Shown: positions 26,593 through 34,737 of the stretch, piece by piece
How positions within the stretch are numbered: the first letter of the stretch is position 1
Layout of the letters: every line of letters begins with the position of its first letter
Source: Vallitalea sp.
GTDB taxonomy: Bacteria; Bacillota; Clostridia; Lachnospirales; Vallitaleaceae
Length of the DNA stretch: 64,000 nucleotides
Reading direction: 5' to 3'
Assembly (NCBI GenBank): GCA_025210515.1
Contig: JAOARM010000038.1
Span: 1-64,000 of the forward strand
Position numbers and translations under genes: made by a program
The notes under the pieces: model-generated
What the model was told of the DNA's origin: nothing
What the model saw: the letters and a program-made list of their open reading frames with translations, nothing else
Databases searched by the model: none

Positions 26593-28288
26593 GCATTTAA
26601 AAAAATATTATAAAAAATATATAAAACTATTATTGTTAGATATAATTTGTTCTTTGGGAATAGTTAGCATTGATTTGCTTTTTCCTATGGTTACCAGATA
26701 TTCTTTACAAAAAGTGTTGCCAAACAATGACTATAAAGTATTTATCAAGATAATTATTGTAATGATTATTCTATACTTATTTCGCGCAGTATGCGAATTT
26801 ATTGTTAACTACTATGGTAATATATTAGGAATAAAAATTGAAAGAGATTTAAGAAATGATTTATTTAGACATATTCAATCATTATCTATAGATTATTTTG
26901 ATAAGACTAGAACTGGAGAAATCATATCAAGAATAATAAGCGACTTAGGAGATATTTCAGAGTTAGCACATAAAGGTATAGAACTTATAATATTATCATC
27001 AATAACATTTATAGGTTCGTTTATACTTTTGTTAAAAATTCAATGGAGATTAGCACTTATTGTATATGCATTTATACCTTTTCTCATAATTTTTGCGGTG
27101 AAACAAAGATTAGTTATGAAAAAAGGCTTTGCTTCTGTTAAAAAAGAGATAGGTCATGTAGCGTCAAGATTAGAAAATGCTATAACAGGAATAAGGATAG
27201 CCAAATCATATGGAAATGAAGAATATGAGATTGAAAAGTTTAAACATAATAATGAACGATTTTCTTATTCTAAAAAAGAAGCTTATAAAAGTATGGCAGT
27301 GTTTATATCAGGAATCAATATTGTTGTTAATATGTTAAATGTTATCGTTATTAGCGTTGGAGGGTATTATGTAGCCATTGGTATTATGGATGTGGCTGAT
27401 TTATTAACTTTTATGTTATTTGTTAGCCGTTTTCTTTTAACAGTAAAAAGAATTACAGCATTAACAAAGCAATATGAATCAGGTATGGCTGGTATTAAGA
27501 GATTTTCTATATTAATGAGTGAAAAATCAAGTGTCACTGATAAAAAATATGCTACAGATATTAGTACTGCTCGCAATAATATTTCTTTTAATAATGTGAC
27601 TTTTTCTTATGAAGATAATAATAATATATTAAAAGATATATCAATGGATTTTGCCATTGGTAAAAAATATGCTTTAGTAGGTATGTCAGGAAGTGGAAAA
27701 TCAACAGTATGTAGATTACTACAGAGAAATTATGATATACAATCAGGCAGTATTAGTATAGATGGGATTGATATTAGAGATATTACAATAAAAAGTTTAC
27801 GAAGTAAAATTGGTGTTGTTGAGCAAGATGTATTTTTATTTGCTGATACTATTAAAGAAAACATTAGGTATGGGAGATTAGATGCAACAGACAAAGAAAT
27901 AATTGATGCTGCCCAAAAAGCAGATATTCATGATTTTATTATAAAGCAGCCATTGGCATATGACACTTACGTTGGAGAAAGAGGAGTTATGCTTTCAGGA
28001 GGACAAAAACAACGAGTTTCAATTGCAAGAATGTTTCTAAAAAATCCAGAAATAGTTATAATGGATGAAGCAACGTCAGCTCTTGATAATAGAACAGAGA
28101 AAAAAATCCAAGAAGCAATGGATGAATTAGCAAAAGGAAGAACCGCTATTATAATTGCTCACAGATTATCTACTATTAAACATGTAGACGAAATATTCGT
28201 GCTTGATAAAGGGAAATTAGTTGAGAGAGGTGCACATAATACACTTATGAAGAAAAAAGGCATTTATTCAATGATGAATTATAGTTAA
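26585..28288 (+). CDS. ABC transporter, fused permease and ATPase
   Basis: The 567-residue half-transporter has six membrane helices (residues about 1-300) and an ATPase domain with Walker A GMSGSGKST near 368-376. The signature is LSGGQKQR near 471 and Walker B is IVIMDEATSALD. It is of the MsbA/exporter type IV class. An in-frame stop lies two codons before the ATG, so the start is fixed. It lies between Fur-controlled genes and may export a siderophore or heme-related compound; this is inferred from position only. It probably functions as a homodimer, since no partner adjoins it. Confidence 0.85.
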   Translation: MIKHLKKYYKKYIKLLLLDIICSLGIVSIDLLFPMVTRYSLQKVLPNNDYKVFIKIIIVMIILYLFRAVCEFIVNYYGNILGIKIERDLRNDLFRHIQSLSIDYFDKTRTGEIISRIISDLGDISELAHKGIELIILSSITFIGSFILLLKIQWRLALIVYAFIPFLIIFAVKQRLVMKKGFASVKKEIGHVASRLENAITGIRIAKSYGNEEYEIEKFKHNNERFSYSKKEAYKSMAVFISGINIVVNMLNVIVISVGGYYVAIGIMDVADLLTFMLFVSRFLLTVKRITALTKQYESGMAGIKRFSILMSEKSSVTDKKYATDISTARNNISFNNVTFSYEDNNNILKDISMDFAIGKKYALVGMSGSGKSTVCRLLQRNYDIQSGSISIDGIDIRDITIKSLRSKIGVVEQDVFLFADTIKENIRYGRLDATDKEIIDAAQKADIHDFIIKQPLAYDTYVGERGVMLSGGQKQRVSIARMFLKNPEIVIMDEATSALDNRTEKKIQEAMDELAKGRTAIIIAHRLSTIKHVDEIFVLDKGKLVERGAHNTLMKKKGIYSMMNYS

Positions 28289-28343
28289 TATAAAAACTAA
28301 TTTATCTATTAAAATCACAAAAAAGTGAAAATGACTATTATTA

Positions 28344-28372
28344 TTGATTGGCAAAATACATTATGCTAAAAT
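28344..28372 (+). promoter_or_regulatory. Promoter of the AraC-type regulator gene
   Basis: -35 TTGATT (28344-28349) and -10 TAAAAT (28367-28372) are 17 bases apart, with a TGn extension. No convincing Fur box follows. Confidence 0.55.
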
Positions 28373-28429
28373 ATATATAAATATATAGTTAGTTACGACT
28401 AACAATGAGAATGATAGAAGGAGTGTGAA

Positions 28430-28447
28430 ATGTTAATAAGTGAATGA
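28430..28447 (+). CDS. Five-residue leader ORF overlapping the AraC regulator start
   Basis: AGAAGGAG is well spaced for an ATG at 28430 that encodes only MLISE before TGA at 28445. The regulator's GTG (28440) lies inside it. This is a second case in this locus where the good ribosome binding site serves a tiny overlapping frame. Confidence 0.3.
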   Translation: MLISE

Positions 28448-29453
28448 TAATTATATCGTAACTAGTATTGAAGATTATTTTGAATTTTTACAAGCCGAGA
28501 AAAAGCATAGTTATAAAGACATTATAATGAAATACGAATTAAATAAAGAGGTTGGAACTGGAATTTATGAGAGAATTATATTAAATCCACAATTAGAAGT
28601 TGGTATTATGGATTATACTTTTAACAAAGATATTATTATGTTATATGATCTTAGTCCTAATTATTTTGAGATAGCATATTGTAATGAAGGTAAAATGATA
28701 ATATATGAAGAGAATATTGGGGTAAAAAAGGCTTTTGATGAACACAAAATTAGTATTAATGTTAGAGAAAGTGCATCGGGCTACATGAAATATTTAAAAG
28801 GACAAAAGTATAAAACTATTTCAATATATACTAATAAAAGTTATGTAGAAAAATTATTAGAGCCTTATGCTAATAATATATGTTTTAAGAGTATATGGAA
28901 TAGTATTAATGACAAGACAAGTAATGAATTATATTTAGGAAATATAGCTAATACACAACAAATTAAAATTTTTGAAGAAATAATGAGCTGTACTTTACCT
29001 AGTATGACTAGATTATTATATTTGAATGGTAAAGTTATGGAGCTTATAGCTAGTGAATTTGAAAAGTTAAAAGAAGGATTTCTTATTAATAACAATAGTA
29101 TATGTATTAAATCATATGACATAGAAAAGTTAGAATTAGCAAGAAAGCTTATAGTAGATAATATGGAGAATCCTTTATCAATAAATGAATTAGCGAGAGA
29201 AGTAGGGCTTAATACTAATAAGTTAAAAAAAGGGTTTAAATGTTTATATAATAAGACTATATTTGGGTATCTTAGAGATAAGAAAATGGAGAAAGCCAAA
29301 GAACTTTTACTAAGTGAGGAAAAAACTATTGCTCAGATAGCTAGTGAGATTGGGTATGCTAATCCTAGTCAATTTTCAGCAGCATTTAAGAAGAAATATG
29401 GTATTAATCCAAAAGAACTACAGAAAAAAGTTGAATTTAAGATAACAGGATAA
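28440..29453 (+). CDS. AraC family regulator of the iron locus
   Basis: The 337-residue regulator has an N-terminal ligand domain (to about 225) without a clear cupin motif. Two helix-turn-helix units follow at the C-terminus (NPLSINELAREVGLNTNKLKKGFK and KTIAQIASEIGYANPSQFSAAFKKKYG). The overall arrangement is that of YbtA/PchR-like regulators that sense intracellular ferric siderophore and switch on uptake genes. It has a GTG start at 28440 with a distant ribosome binding site; the next Met is residue 30. It sits between the ABC exporter and fur and ends in a strong terminator. The iron role is inferred from neighbours. Confidence 0.85.
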   Translation: MNDNYIVTSIEDYFEFLQAEKKHSYKDIIMKYELNKEVGTGIYERIILNPQLEVGIMDYTFNKDIIMLYDLSPNYFEIAYCNEGKMIIYEENIGVKKAFDEHKISINVRESASGYMKYLKGQKYKTISIYTNKSYVEKLLEPYANNICFKSIWNSINDKTSNELYLGNIANTQQIKIFEEIMSCTLPSMTRLLYLNGKVMELIASEFEKLKEGFLINNNSICIKSYDIEKLELARKLIVDNMENPLSINELAREVGLNTNKLKKGFKCLYNKTIFGYLRDKKMEKAKELLLSEEKTIAQIASEIGYANPSQFSAAFKKKYGINPKELQKKVEFKITG

Positions 29454-29465
29454 ATAATAATGAAG

Positions 29466-29495
29466 AAAAAAGCTGTGTATATTACAGCTTTTTTT
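29466..29495 (+). terminator. Terminator of the AraC regulator gene
   Basis: AAAAAAGCTGT (29466-29476) pairs with ACAGCTTTTTT (29484-29494) around a seven-base loop. It is a canonical intrinsic terminator. Confidence 0.9.
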
Positions 29496-29510
29496 CGTTA
29501 TAAAAAAATA

Positions 29511-29551
29511 ATAAAAAATTCTTCTAAGAGGATAAAAAATTCTTCTAAGAG
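29511..29551. repeat. Perfect 20-base tandem duplication upstream of fur
   Basis: The unit ATAAAAAATTCTTCTAAGAG occurs at 29511-29530 and again at 29532-29551, separated by one G. It lies directly upstream of the Fur box of the fur operon. Confidence 0.9.
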
Positions 29552-29553
29552 TT

Positions 29554-29572
29554 GAAAATGATAATCAGTTTC
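29554..29572 (+). promoter_or_regulatory. Fur box upstream of fur (16 of 19)
   Basis: GAAAATGATAATCAGTTTC matches the Fur consensus at 16 of 19 positions and lies 52 bases before the fur start. Autoregulation of fur and control of the ABC pair and EFR1 gene behind it is expected. Confidence 0.8.
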
Positions 29573-29623
29573 ATGTAAGATGAAAACAGAGTATAAATTT
29601 ATTAAAAGTTAGGGGGGAGTCAA

Positions 29624-30094
29624 TTGAACATAAATAAAATTATAATAGATATATCAGAAAAAAATCATATAAGATTAACTCATCAGAGAAAGAAAGTTAT
29701 AGAGATATTAATAAGTAATAGTAATAGACATGTTTCTGCGGAAGATATCTATACTCTTATTAAAGATAAAGATGACAATATTGGTCTAGCAACTATCTAT
29801 AGAACTATTAAAATCTTAGAAGATAAAGGAATCTTAATTAGACATGATTTTGGTAATGGTGAAGCGAAATACGAATTTGTTATGAAAGAAAAGGAGAAAC
29901 ATGATCATTTAATATGTAAACAATGTGGCAAAATAATAGAAATGGCAGGTATCTTGCCAGAGAATCTAAATCAAAAAGTATTAAAAGAGAAAGGATTTTA
30001 CTGTAAAGAATTTCATTTGATTATCTATGGTTATTGCGATGAATGTAATAATGTTAGAGTTAATCAGAGTGTTCATAGCAAGGTGAAATATTAG
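29624..30094 (+). CDS. fur: Ferric uptake regulator family protein
   Basis: The 156-residue regulator has an N-terminal winged helix (RLTHQRKKVIEIL ... GLATIYRTIKIL near 45-57). A C-terminal metal domain follows, with HDHLICKQCGKIIE near 88-101 and a second CxxC, CDEC, near 143. These provide the structural zinc and regulatory metal sites. The start is TTG, after AGGGGGGAG. Members of this family also include PerR and Zur; the Fur identity is inferred from the surrounding Fur boxes and iron genes. It leads an operon with two ABC proteins and a flavodoxin-ferredoxin. Confidence 0.9.
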   Translation: MNINKIIIDISEKNHIRLTHQRKKVIEILISNSNRHVSAEDIYTLIKDKDDNIGLATIYRTIKILEDKGILIRHDFGNGEAKYEFVMKEKEKHDHLICKQCGKIIEMAGILPENLNQKVLKEKGFYCKEFHLIIYGYCDECNNVRVNQSVHSKVKY

Positions 30095-30144
30095 ATATTA
30101 GCAGTAAAATCAAATATTATGAATAAATAATATAGGAGGTCATT

Positions 30145-31887
30145 ATGAAAAAGAAATCAAATTTAAAATTTCTTCTAGAAGTATCGGGTAAAGAAAAGTT
30201 TAAACTATACATTTCTGCTCTATTAAGTGTATTAAGTTCTTTACTTGCTATAGCACCATATATTCTTATGTATAACATTATACTTGAACTGTTTAAAGCA
30301 ACTGTGGATTATGAAAGAATAAAATCTATTGCTATTATTGTAGCTTGTATAATAGTTGTAAGATTAGTAGTATTCTTAGCTTCTGGAGTTTTTTCTCATG
30401 TGGCAGCATTTACAATATTATATGAACTTAGAATGAAAGCAGTAAGCCACATTTCTAAATTAAATATGGGATTCTTTACTGGTCATACAATAGGAGAAGT
30501 TAAAAAGACCATTAATGAAGATATCGAAAAGCTAGAAAATTTTATAGCTCATCAGATACCGGATTTAGCTTCAGCTGTTGTCACACCTATTATTGTAATG
30601 GTGTATTTACTATTTCTTGATTGGAAACTTGCATTAGTCTTATTTATTCCAATTATTTTAGGATTTATATCACAAATAGCCATGTTCAAGGGTATGAAAG
30701 CAAGAATGGAACATTACCATTATTTATTACAGAAATTAAATTCAACAATAATCCAATATATCAATGGAATGAATGTAATGAAGGCATTTAACTTATCAGC
30801 AAAATCATTTAAGAAATATAAAGATACTACAGAGGAATATGCTGATTATTGGGCTGAGATAACAGAGAAAACAGGGCCTTTATATGCAGTTTTTCTAGTT
30901 CTTATTGATTCTGGATTATTATTTATAATTCCTATTGGTGGCATAATGTATCTTAATAATATGATTAATATGTCTACGTATATATTATTCTTAATTTTAA
31001 GCTCAACATTTCTGAGTTCCTTCAAACATTTATTGGAATTTGGAGGTAATTTCTCAATGCTATTAGAAGGAGCAGGAAATGTTAGAAATATTATTGAACA
31101 AGAGATACAGGTTGAGGGGAATAATGATTTAACAGATATTGAAGGAAAAATAGAATTTAATAATGTCACATTTAAGTATGATGAAAAAGAAGTAATTAAA
31201 AATCTTTCATTAACAATAGAACCCAAAAATATTGTAGCTCTGGTAGGTCCATCTGGTTCGGGGAAAACTACGCTAGGACAGTTAGTAGGAAGGTTCTGGG
31301 ATGTAGAGAATGGTAGTATTACAATTGATGGTAAAAATATTAAAAGTGTTAAAATACAACATTTAATGGATAAAATATCTTTTGTTTTTCAAGATGTTTT
31401 TATGCTACATGATACTATAGCGGAAAATATTAGAATGGGATCTAATAGAAGTATGGATGAAGTTGTTGATGCAAGTAAAAAGGCACAGATACATGATTTT
31501 ATTATGACTTTACCTGATGGATATAATACTTTATTAGGAGAAAAAGGCATTAAGCTAAGTGGAGGCGAAAAACAGAGAATATCTATAGCAAGAGCTATAT
31601 TAAAAGATAGTCCTATTGTAATTCTTGACGAAGTAACATCTTATTCAGACATAGAAAATGAAAGTAAAATTCAAGAAGCATTGAAAACATTGCTAGAAGG
31701 TAAAACAGCTATTATTATAGCTCATAGATTATATACGATTAAAAATGCAGATGAAATTGTTGTACTAGATGAAGGTAAGATTGTAGAACAAGGAACTCAT
31801 GATTACTTAATGAATGAGCATGGATTATACAGACATCTATGGGATATGTATGATTATGAAGTAGAAACTGAAGAAAGGGGTGCATAA
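30145..31887 (+). CDS. Siderophore-type ABC transporter half A (IrtA/YbtP-like)
   Basis: The 580-residue half-transporter has six membrane helices (to about 310) and an ATPase domain with Walker A GPSGSGKTT near 370-378. The signature is LSGGEKQR near 472 and Walker B is IVILDEVTSYSD. The Walker B follow-on is EVTSY where its partner has EATAS, so the D-loop region is slightly degenerate. It is paired with a second half one base downstream, as in YbtPQ and IrtAB, exporter-fold proteins that import ferric siderophores. Fur control supports an iron role. Confidence 0.85.
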   Translation: MKKKSNLKFLLEVSGKEKFKLYISALLSVLSSLLAIAPYILMYNIILELFKATVDYERIKSIAIIVACIIVVRLVVFLASGVFSHVAAFTILYELRMKAVSHISKLNMGFFTGHTIGEVKKTINEDIEKLENFIAHQIPDLASAVVTPIIVMVYLLFLDWKLALVLFIPIILGFISQIAMFKGMKARMEHYHYLLQKLNSTIIQYINGMNVMKAFNLSAKSFKKYKDTTEEYADYWAEITEKTGPLYAVFLVLIDSGLLFIIPIGGIMYLNNMINMSTYILFLILSSTFLSSFKHLLEFGGNFSMLLEGAGNVRNIIEQEIQVEGNNDLTDIEGKIEFNNVTFKYDEKEVIKNLSLTIEPKNIVALVGPSGSGKTTLGQLVGRFWDVENGSITIDGKNIKSVKIQHLMDKISFVFQDVFMLHDTIAENIRMGSNRSMDEVVDASKKAQIHDFIMTLPDGYNTLLGEKGIKLSGGEKQRISIARAILKDSPIVILDEVTSYSDIENESKIQEALKTLLEGKTAIIIAHRLYTIKNADEIVVLDEGKIVEQGTHDYLMNEHGLYRHLWDMYDYEVETEERGA

Positions 31888-31888
31888 T

Positions 31889-33613
31889 ATGATTTCTGAT
31901 ATAAGAAAATTAGTAGGTAACGATAGAAAAAAACTTAGAAAGCCTATTGTATTGTTAACACTTGATACACTATTTAATATGTTATCATATGGAATGATGT
32001 ACGCAGTACTATTAGATCTGATTAATGATAATCTAACGTATTCCAAGATAAGGACATATTCAATTATATTAATTATAGCTTTTTGTGCAAGAGCATTTAT
32101 TAATTCAAAAGGATATACAGGAATACAGGAGCAAGGAGCTAGAGCTGTTGAGAATATGAGGATTACTCTCGGAGATCATGTAAGAAATATCAATCTTGGT
32201 TTTTTTAACAAAAATAGTATAGGTAATCTATCTAATATATTAACAAATGATTTACAGGATTTTGAAAAGATAATTACTCATAATACTAGTGATTTAATTA
32301 AAACTGTACTATTGTCCACATATCTCCTTATAATAACATTTTTTATAGATACACAGTTAGGATTAATTCAACTAGCAGCCATACTAATTGCTGTACCTAT
32401 AATTTTATATGGAGGGAAAAAAGTAGCTTGTATAGGAAAACATAAAAAAGTAGTAATGAATGAAGTTATATCAAGAATGGTTGAATATCTAAGTGGTATA
32501 CAAGTGTTCAAATCTCATAATTTAGTTGGAGAAAAGTTTGAGCGTTTAGAAAAATCTTTTAGAGATTTAAAAAAAGAAAGTATTAGAACAGAAGTATCAA
32601 TTGTACCTTACGTTCTTGCCTTTCAAGTAATAGTTGATATAAGTTTCCCTATTTTATTATTAATCGCAACAACTAAGTTCGGAGCTTCTGTTATAGATAA
32701 GAAAGAATTCTTAACTTTTATAATAATTAATATTGCACTTACTAATGTGTTAAGAGCGTTTGCAGCTCAATATGGAGAGTTTAGATATCTAAAATTAGCC
32801 ACAAAGAAATTAATAGAAACTTATAATAAGAAAGAGATGCCTTATAGATACGAAGATGTTGAATTCAATAATTATAATATTGAATTTGATAATGTGAGTT
32901 TTGAATATGAAGAAGGAGAAAATACGATTAATCATTTGAATTTTAAGGCAAAAGAAGGAACTATGACTGCACTAATTGGTCCATCTGGTTCTGGTAAAAC
33001 TACAGTCACTAGTTTAATAGCTAGATTCTGGGATGTTGATAATGGCATGATTAAGATTGGTGGAAAAAATATAAAAGATATTAAACCAGATACATTACTT
33101 AATCATGTTAGTATGGTTTTTCAAGATGTATATTTATTACATGATACTATATATAATAATATTAGATTAGGAAAACAAGATGCAACTAGAGAAGAAGTAA
33201 TTAGAGCTGCAAAAATAGCTAATTGTCATGAATTTATTGATAGTCTTTCTAATAAATATGATACTATAGTAGGTGAAGGAGGATCTACATTATCGGGAGG
33301 AGAAAAACAAAGGATATCAATAGCAAGAGCTATATTAAAAGATGCTCCAATAATTTTATTAGATGAAGCAACAGCATCTCTTGATGCTGATAATGAACTT
33401 GAAATTAGAAAATCAATCAAAAAACTTACAGCTAATAAAACTGTTATAGTTATAGCTCATAGACTAAATACAATTAAAGATGCAGATCAGATAATAGTAT
33501 TAAATGAGGGAACTGTAGAAGAAAAAGGAAAACATAGTGTTCTAATGAAAAATAAGAAAAGATATTATAATATGTATAATGAAATGGAAAATGCTAAAAA
33601 GTGGGCTATTTAA
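31889..33613 (+). CDS. Siderophore-type ABC transporter half B (IrtB/YbtQ-like)
   Basis: The 574-residue partner has six membrane helices and an ATPase domain with Walker A GPSGSGKTT near 365, signature LSGGEKQR and Walker B IILLDEATASLD. A GTG at 31880 opens the frame further, but AAAGGGG is best placed for the ATG at 31889, one base after the stop of half A. The two probably form a heterodimer. Like IrtAB, such transporters have an exporter fold but act in uptake; direction here is inferred. Confidence 0.85.
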   Translation: MISDIRKLVGNDRKKLRKPIVLLTLDTLFNMLSYGMMYAVLLDLINDNLTYSKIRTYSIILIIAFCARAFINSKGYTGIQEQGARAVENMRITLGDHVRNINLGFFNKNSIGNLSNILTNDLQDFEKIITHNTSDLIKTVLLSTYLLIITFFIDTQLGLIQLAAILIAVPIILYGGKKVACIGKHKKVVMNEVISRMVEYLSGIQVFKSHNLVGEKFERLEKSFRDLKKESIRTEVSIVPYVLAFQVIVDISFPILLLIATTKFGASVIDKKEFLTFIIINIALTNVLRAFAAQYGEFRYLKLATKKLIETYNKKEMPYRYEDVEFNNYNIEFDNVSFEYEEGENTINHLNFKAKEGTMTALIGPSGSGKTTVTSLIARFWDVDNGMIKIGGKNIKDIKPDTLLNHVSMVFQDVYLLHDTIYNNIRLGKQDATREEVIRAAKIANCHEFIDSLSNKYDTIVGEGGSTLSGGEKQRISIARAILKDAPIILLDEATASLDADNELEIRKSIKKLTANKTVIVIAHRLNTIKDADQIIVLNEGTVEEKGKHSVLMKNKKRYYNMYNEMENAKKWAI

Positions 33614-33641
33614 AATAGATTATTATTGAGGGGTGCATATT

Positions 33642-34487
33642 GTGGATTCTATAGATGAGAATAGATTAAATATTATTATGCCATTCTTTTCTGGAACAGG
33701 TAATACAGAAAAAATAGCTAATATAATGAAACAGAAATTAACAGAGCTTAATGTTAATATAGAAACATATAATATTACATCTTATGATACTAGATTAGAA
33801 TCTATTGATGTTGATAAATATGATGGGGTTATATTTGGATTTCCAATTTATTCTATGAGAGCACCAAGAGTATGTAGACAGTGGATAGAAAAGCTAGACG
33901 GTAGAGGAAAAAAATGTTTTGTTTTCTTTACTTATGGCGGATTTGGTAAACAACCTGCACATTACTATATAAAAAAATTACTAAATGAACATGATTTTAA
34001 ACTTTTAGGTACCGCAGAATTTCTAGGAGCTCATACATTTAATTATGGTGGATGGCAAGCTGTAGAGTCAAGACCAAACCAATCTGATTATACAGTTGCA
34101 GAAGATTTTTGTGATATTATATACAATAAGCTTATGAGTAATAATGAATGTGAAGTCAATCAATTTGATAAACCTATGTTTAGTGAAGAACAATTAGATG
34201 GATTTGAAAAATATAGATTTAAAGCAGTCAGTCAATTGCCTTCTAGAGAAGGTGAAAGTTGTTCAATGTGTGGACTATGTGAAGAACTATGCCCCACAAA
34301 AGCAATGGACTCAGTAAATGGAGTTGCTGATAAAGATAAATGTATATTATGTCTAAGGTGTATAGCTAATTGTCCAGAACAAGTTCTTAGAATAAATGAT
34401 TTAAGTAAAACATGGAATGTTAAGTTACAGATGCATAATACTACAAAGGAAGAAATTGATAGTTTGGAAAGTAGAATATTTGTTTAG
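33642..34487 (+). CDS. EFR1 family flavodoxin-ferredoxin fusion
   Basis: The 281-residue protein joins an N-terminal flavodoxin domain (FFSGTGNTEKIA near 13-24, the FMN phosphate loop) to a C-terminal 2[4Fe-4S] ferredoxin. The clusters are CSMCGLCEELCP near 208-219 and CILCLRCIANCP near 236-247. It can pass electrons from ferredoxin-type centres to FMN. As the last gene of the fur operon it is well placed to reduce ferric siderophore or a tetrapyrrole after uptake. GAGGGG is 8 bases before the GTG at 33642, which is preferred over the GTG at 33633. The last 97 bases recur, damaged, at 38358-38451. Confidence 0.85.
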   Translation: MDSIDENRLNIIMPFFSGTGNTEKIANIMKQKLTELNVNIETYNITSYDTRLESIDVDKYDGVIFGFPIYSMRAPRVCRQWIEKLDGRGKKCFVFFTYGGFGKQPAHYYIKKLLNEHDFKLLGTAEFLGAHTFNYGGWQAVESRPNQSDYTVAEDFCDIIYNKLMSNNECEVNQFDKPMFSEEQLDGFEKYRFKAVSQLPSREGESCSMCGLCEELCPTKAMDSVNGVADKDKCILCLRCIANCPEQVLRINDLSKTWNVKLQMHNTTKEEIDSLESRIFV

Positions 34488-34580
34488 GTTGTTTCACCAA
34501 ATAGATGAAAATCTATCTTGCCAACTGTAGAAAGGGAGTATGGCGTTCTACAATAATGTTAAATAGTGTTCTTACAAATA

Positions 34581-34626
34581 AAGAAATAGTCAATCTAGGA
34601 TATATGACTATGACTGACTATTTCTT
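34581..34626. repeat. Inverted repeat downstream of the EFR1 gene
   Basis: AAGAAATAGTCA (34581-34592) pairs perfectly with TGACTATTTCTT (34615-34626). No T-run follows, so it may be an intron-derived stem or a weak terminator. A smaller ATAGAT-GAAA-ATCTAT tetraloop hairpin lies upstream near 34500-34515. Confidence 0.55.
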
Positions 34627-34645
34627 GAAAATATGTGAAAACTAA

Positions 34646-34721
34646 AGAACCGCCGTATACTTAACGGTACGTACGGTGGTGTGAGAGGTTGGTAATTGAA
34701 TTAATCAATTACCTCCTCAAT
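34646..34721 (+). mobile_element. Group II intron 3' end relic (domains V and VI)
   Basis: The stretch reads ACCGCCGTATAC, then GTACGTACGGTGGT and GTGAGAGG, the catalytic domain V hairpin of bacterial group II introns, with the basal stem CCGCCGTA/TACGGTGG and the two-base CG bulge. A domain VI hairpin follows (GGTAATTGA/TCAATTACC). The distal stem of domain V is imperfect (TACTT against CGGTA). No reverse transcriptase or 5' end is present, so the intron is a dead remnant. Confidence 0.75.
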
Positions 34722-34737
34722 AATAAGTTCTTTTTTA

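Noticed and set aside
28395..28425. Fur box before the AraC regulator
   Set aside because: AATGAGAATGATAG resembles half a site, but the full 19-base alignment matches only about 11 positions.
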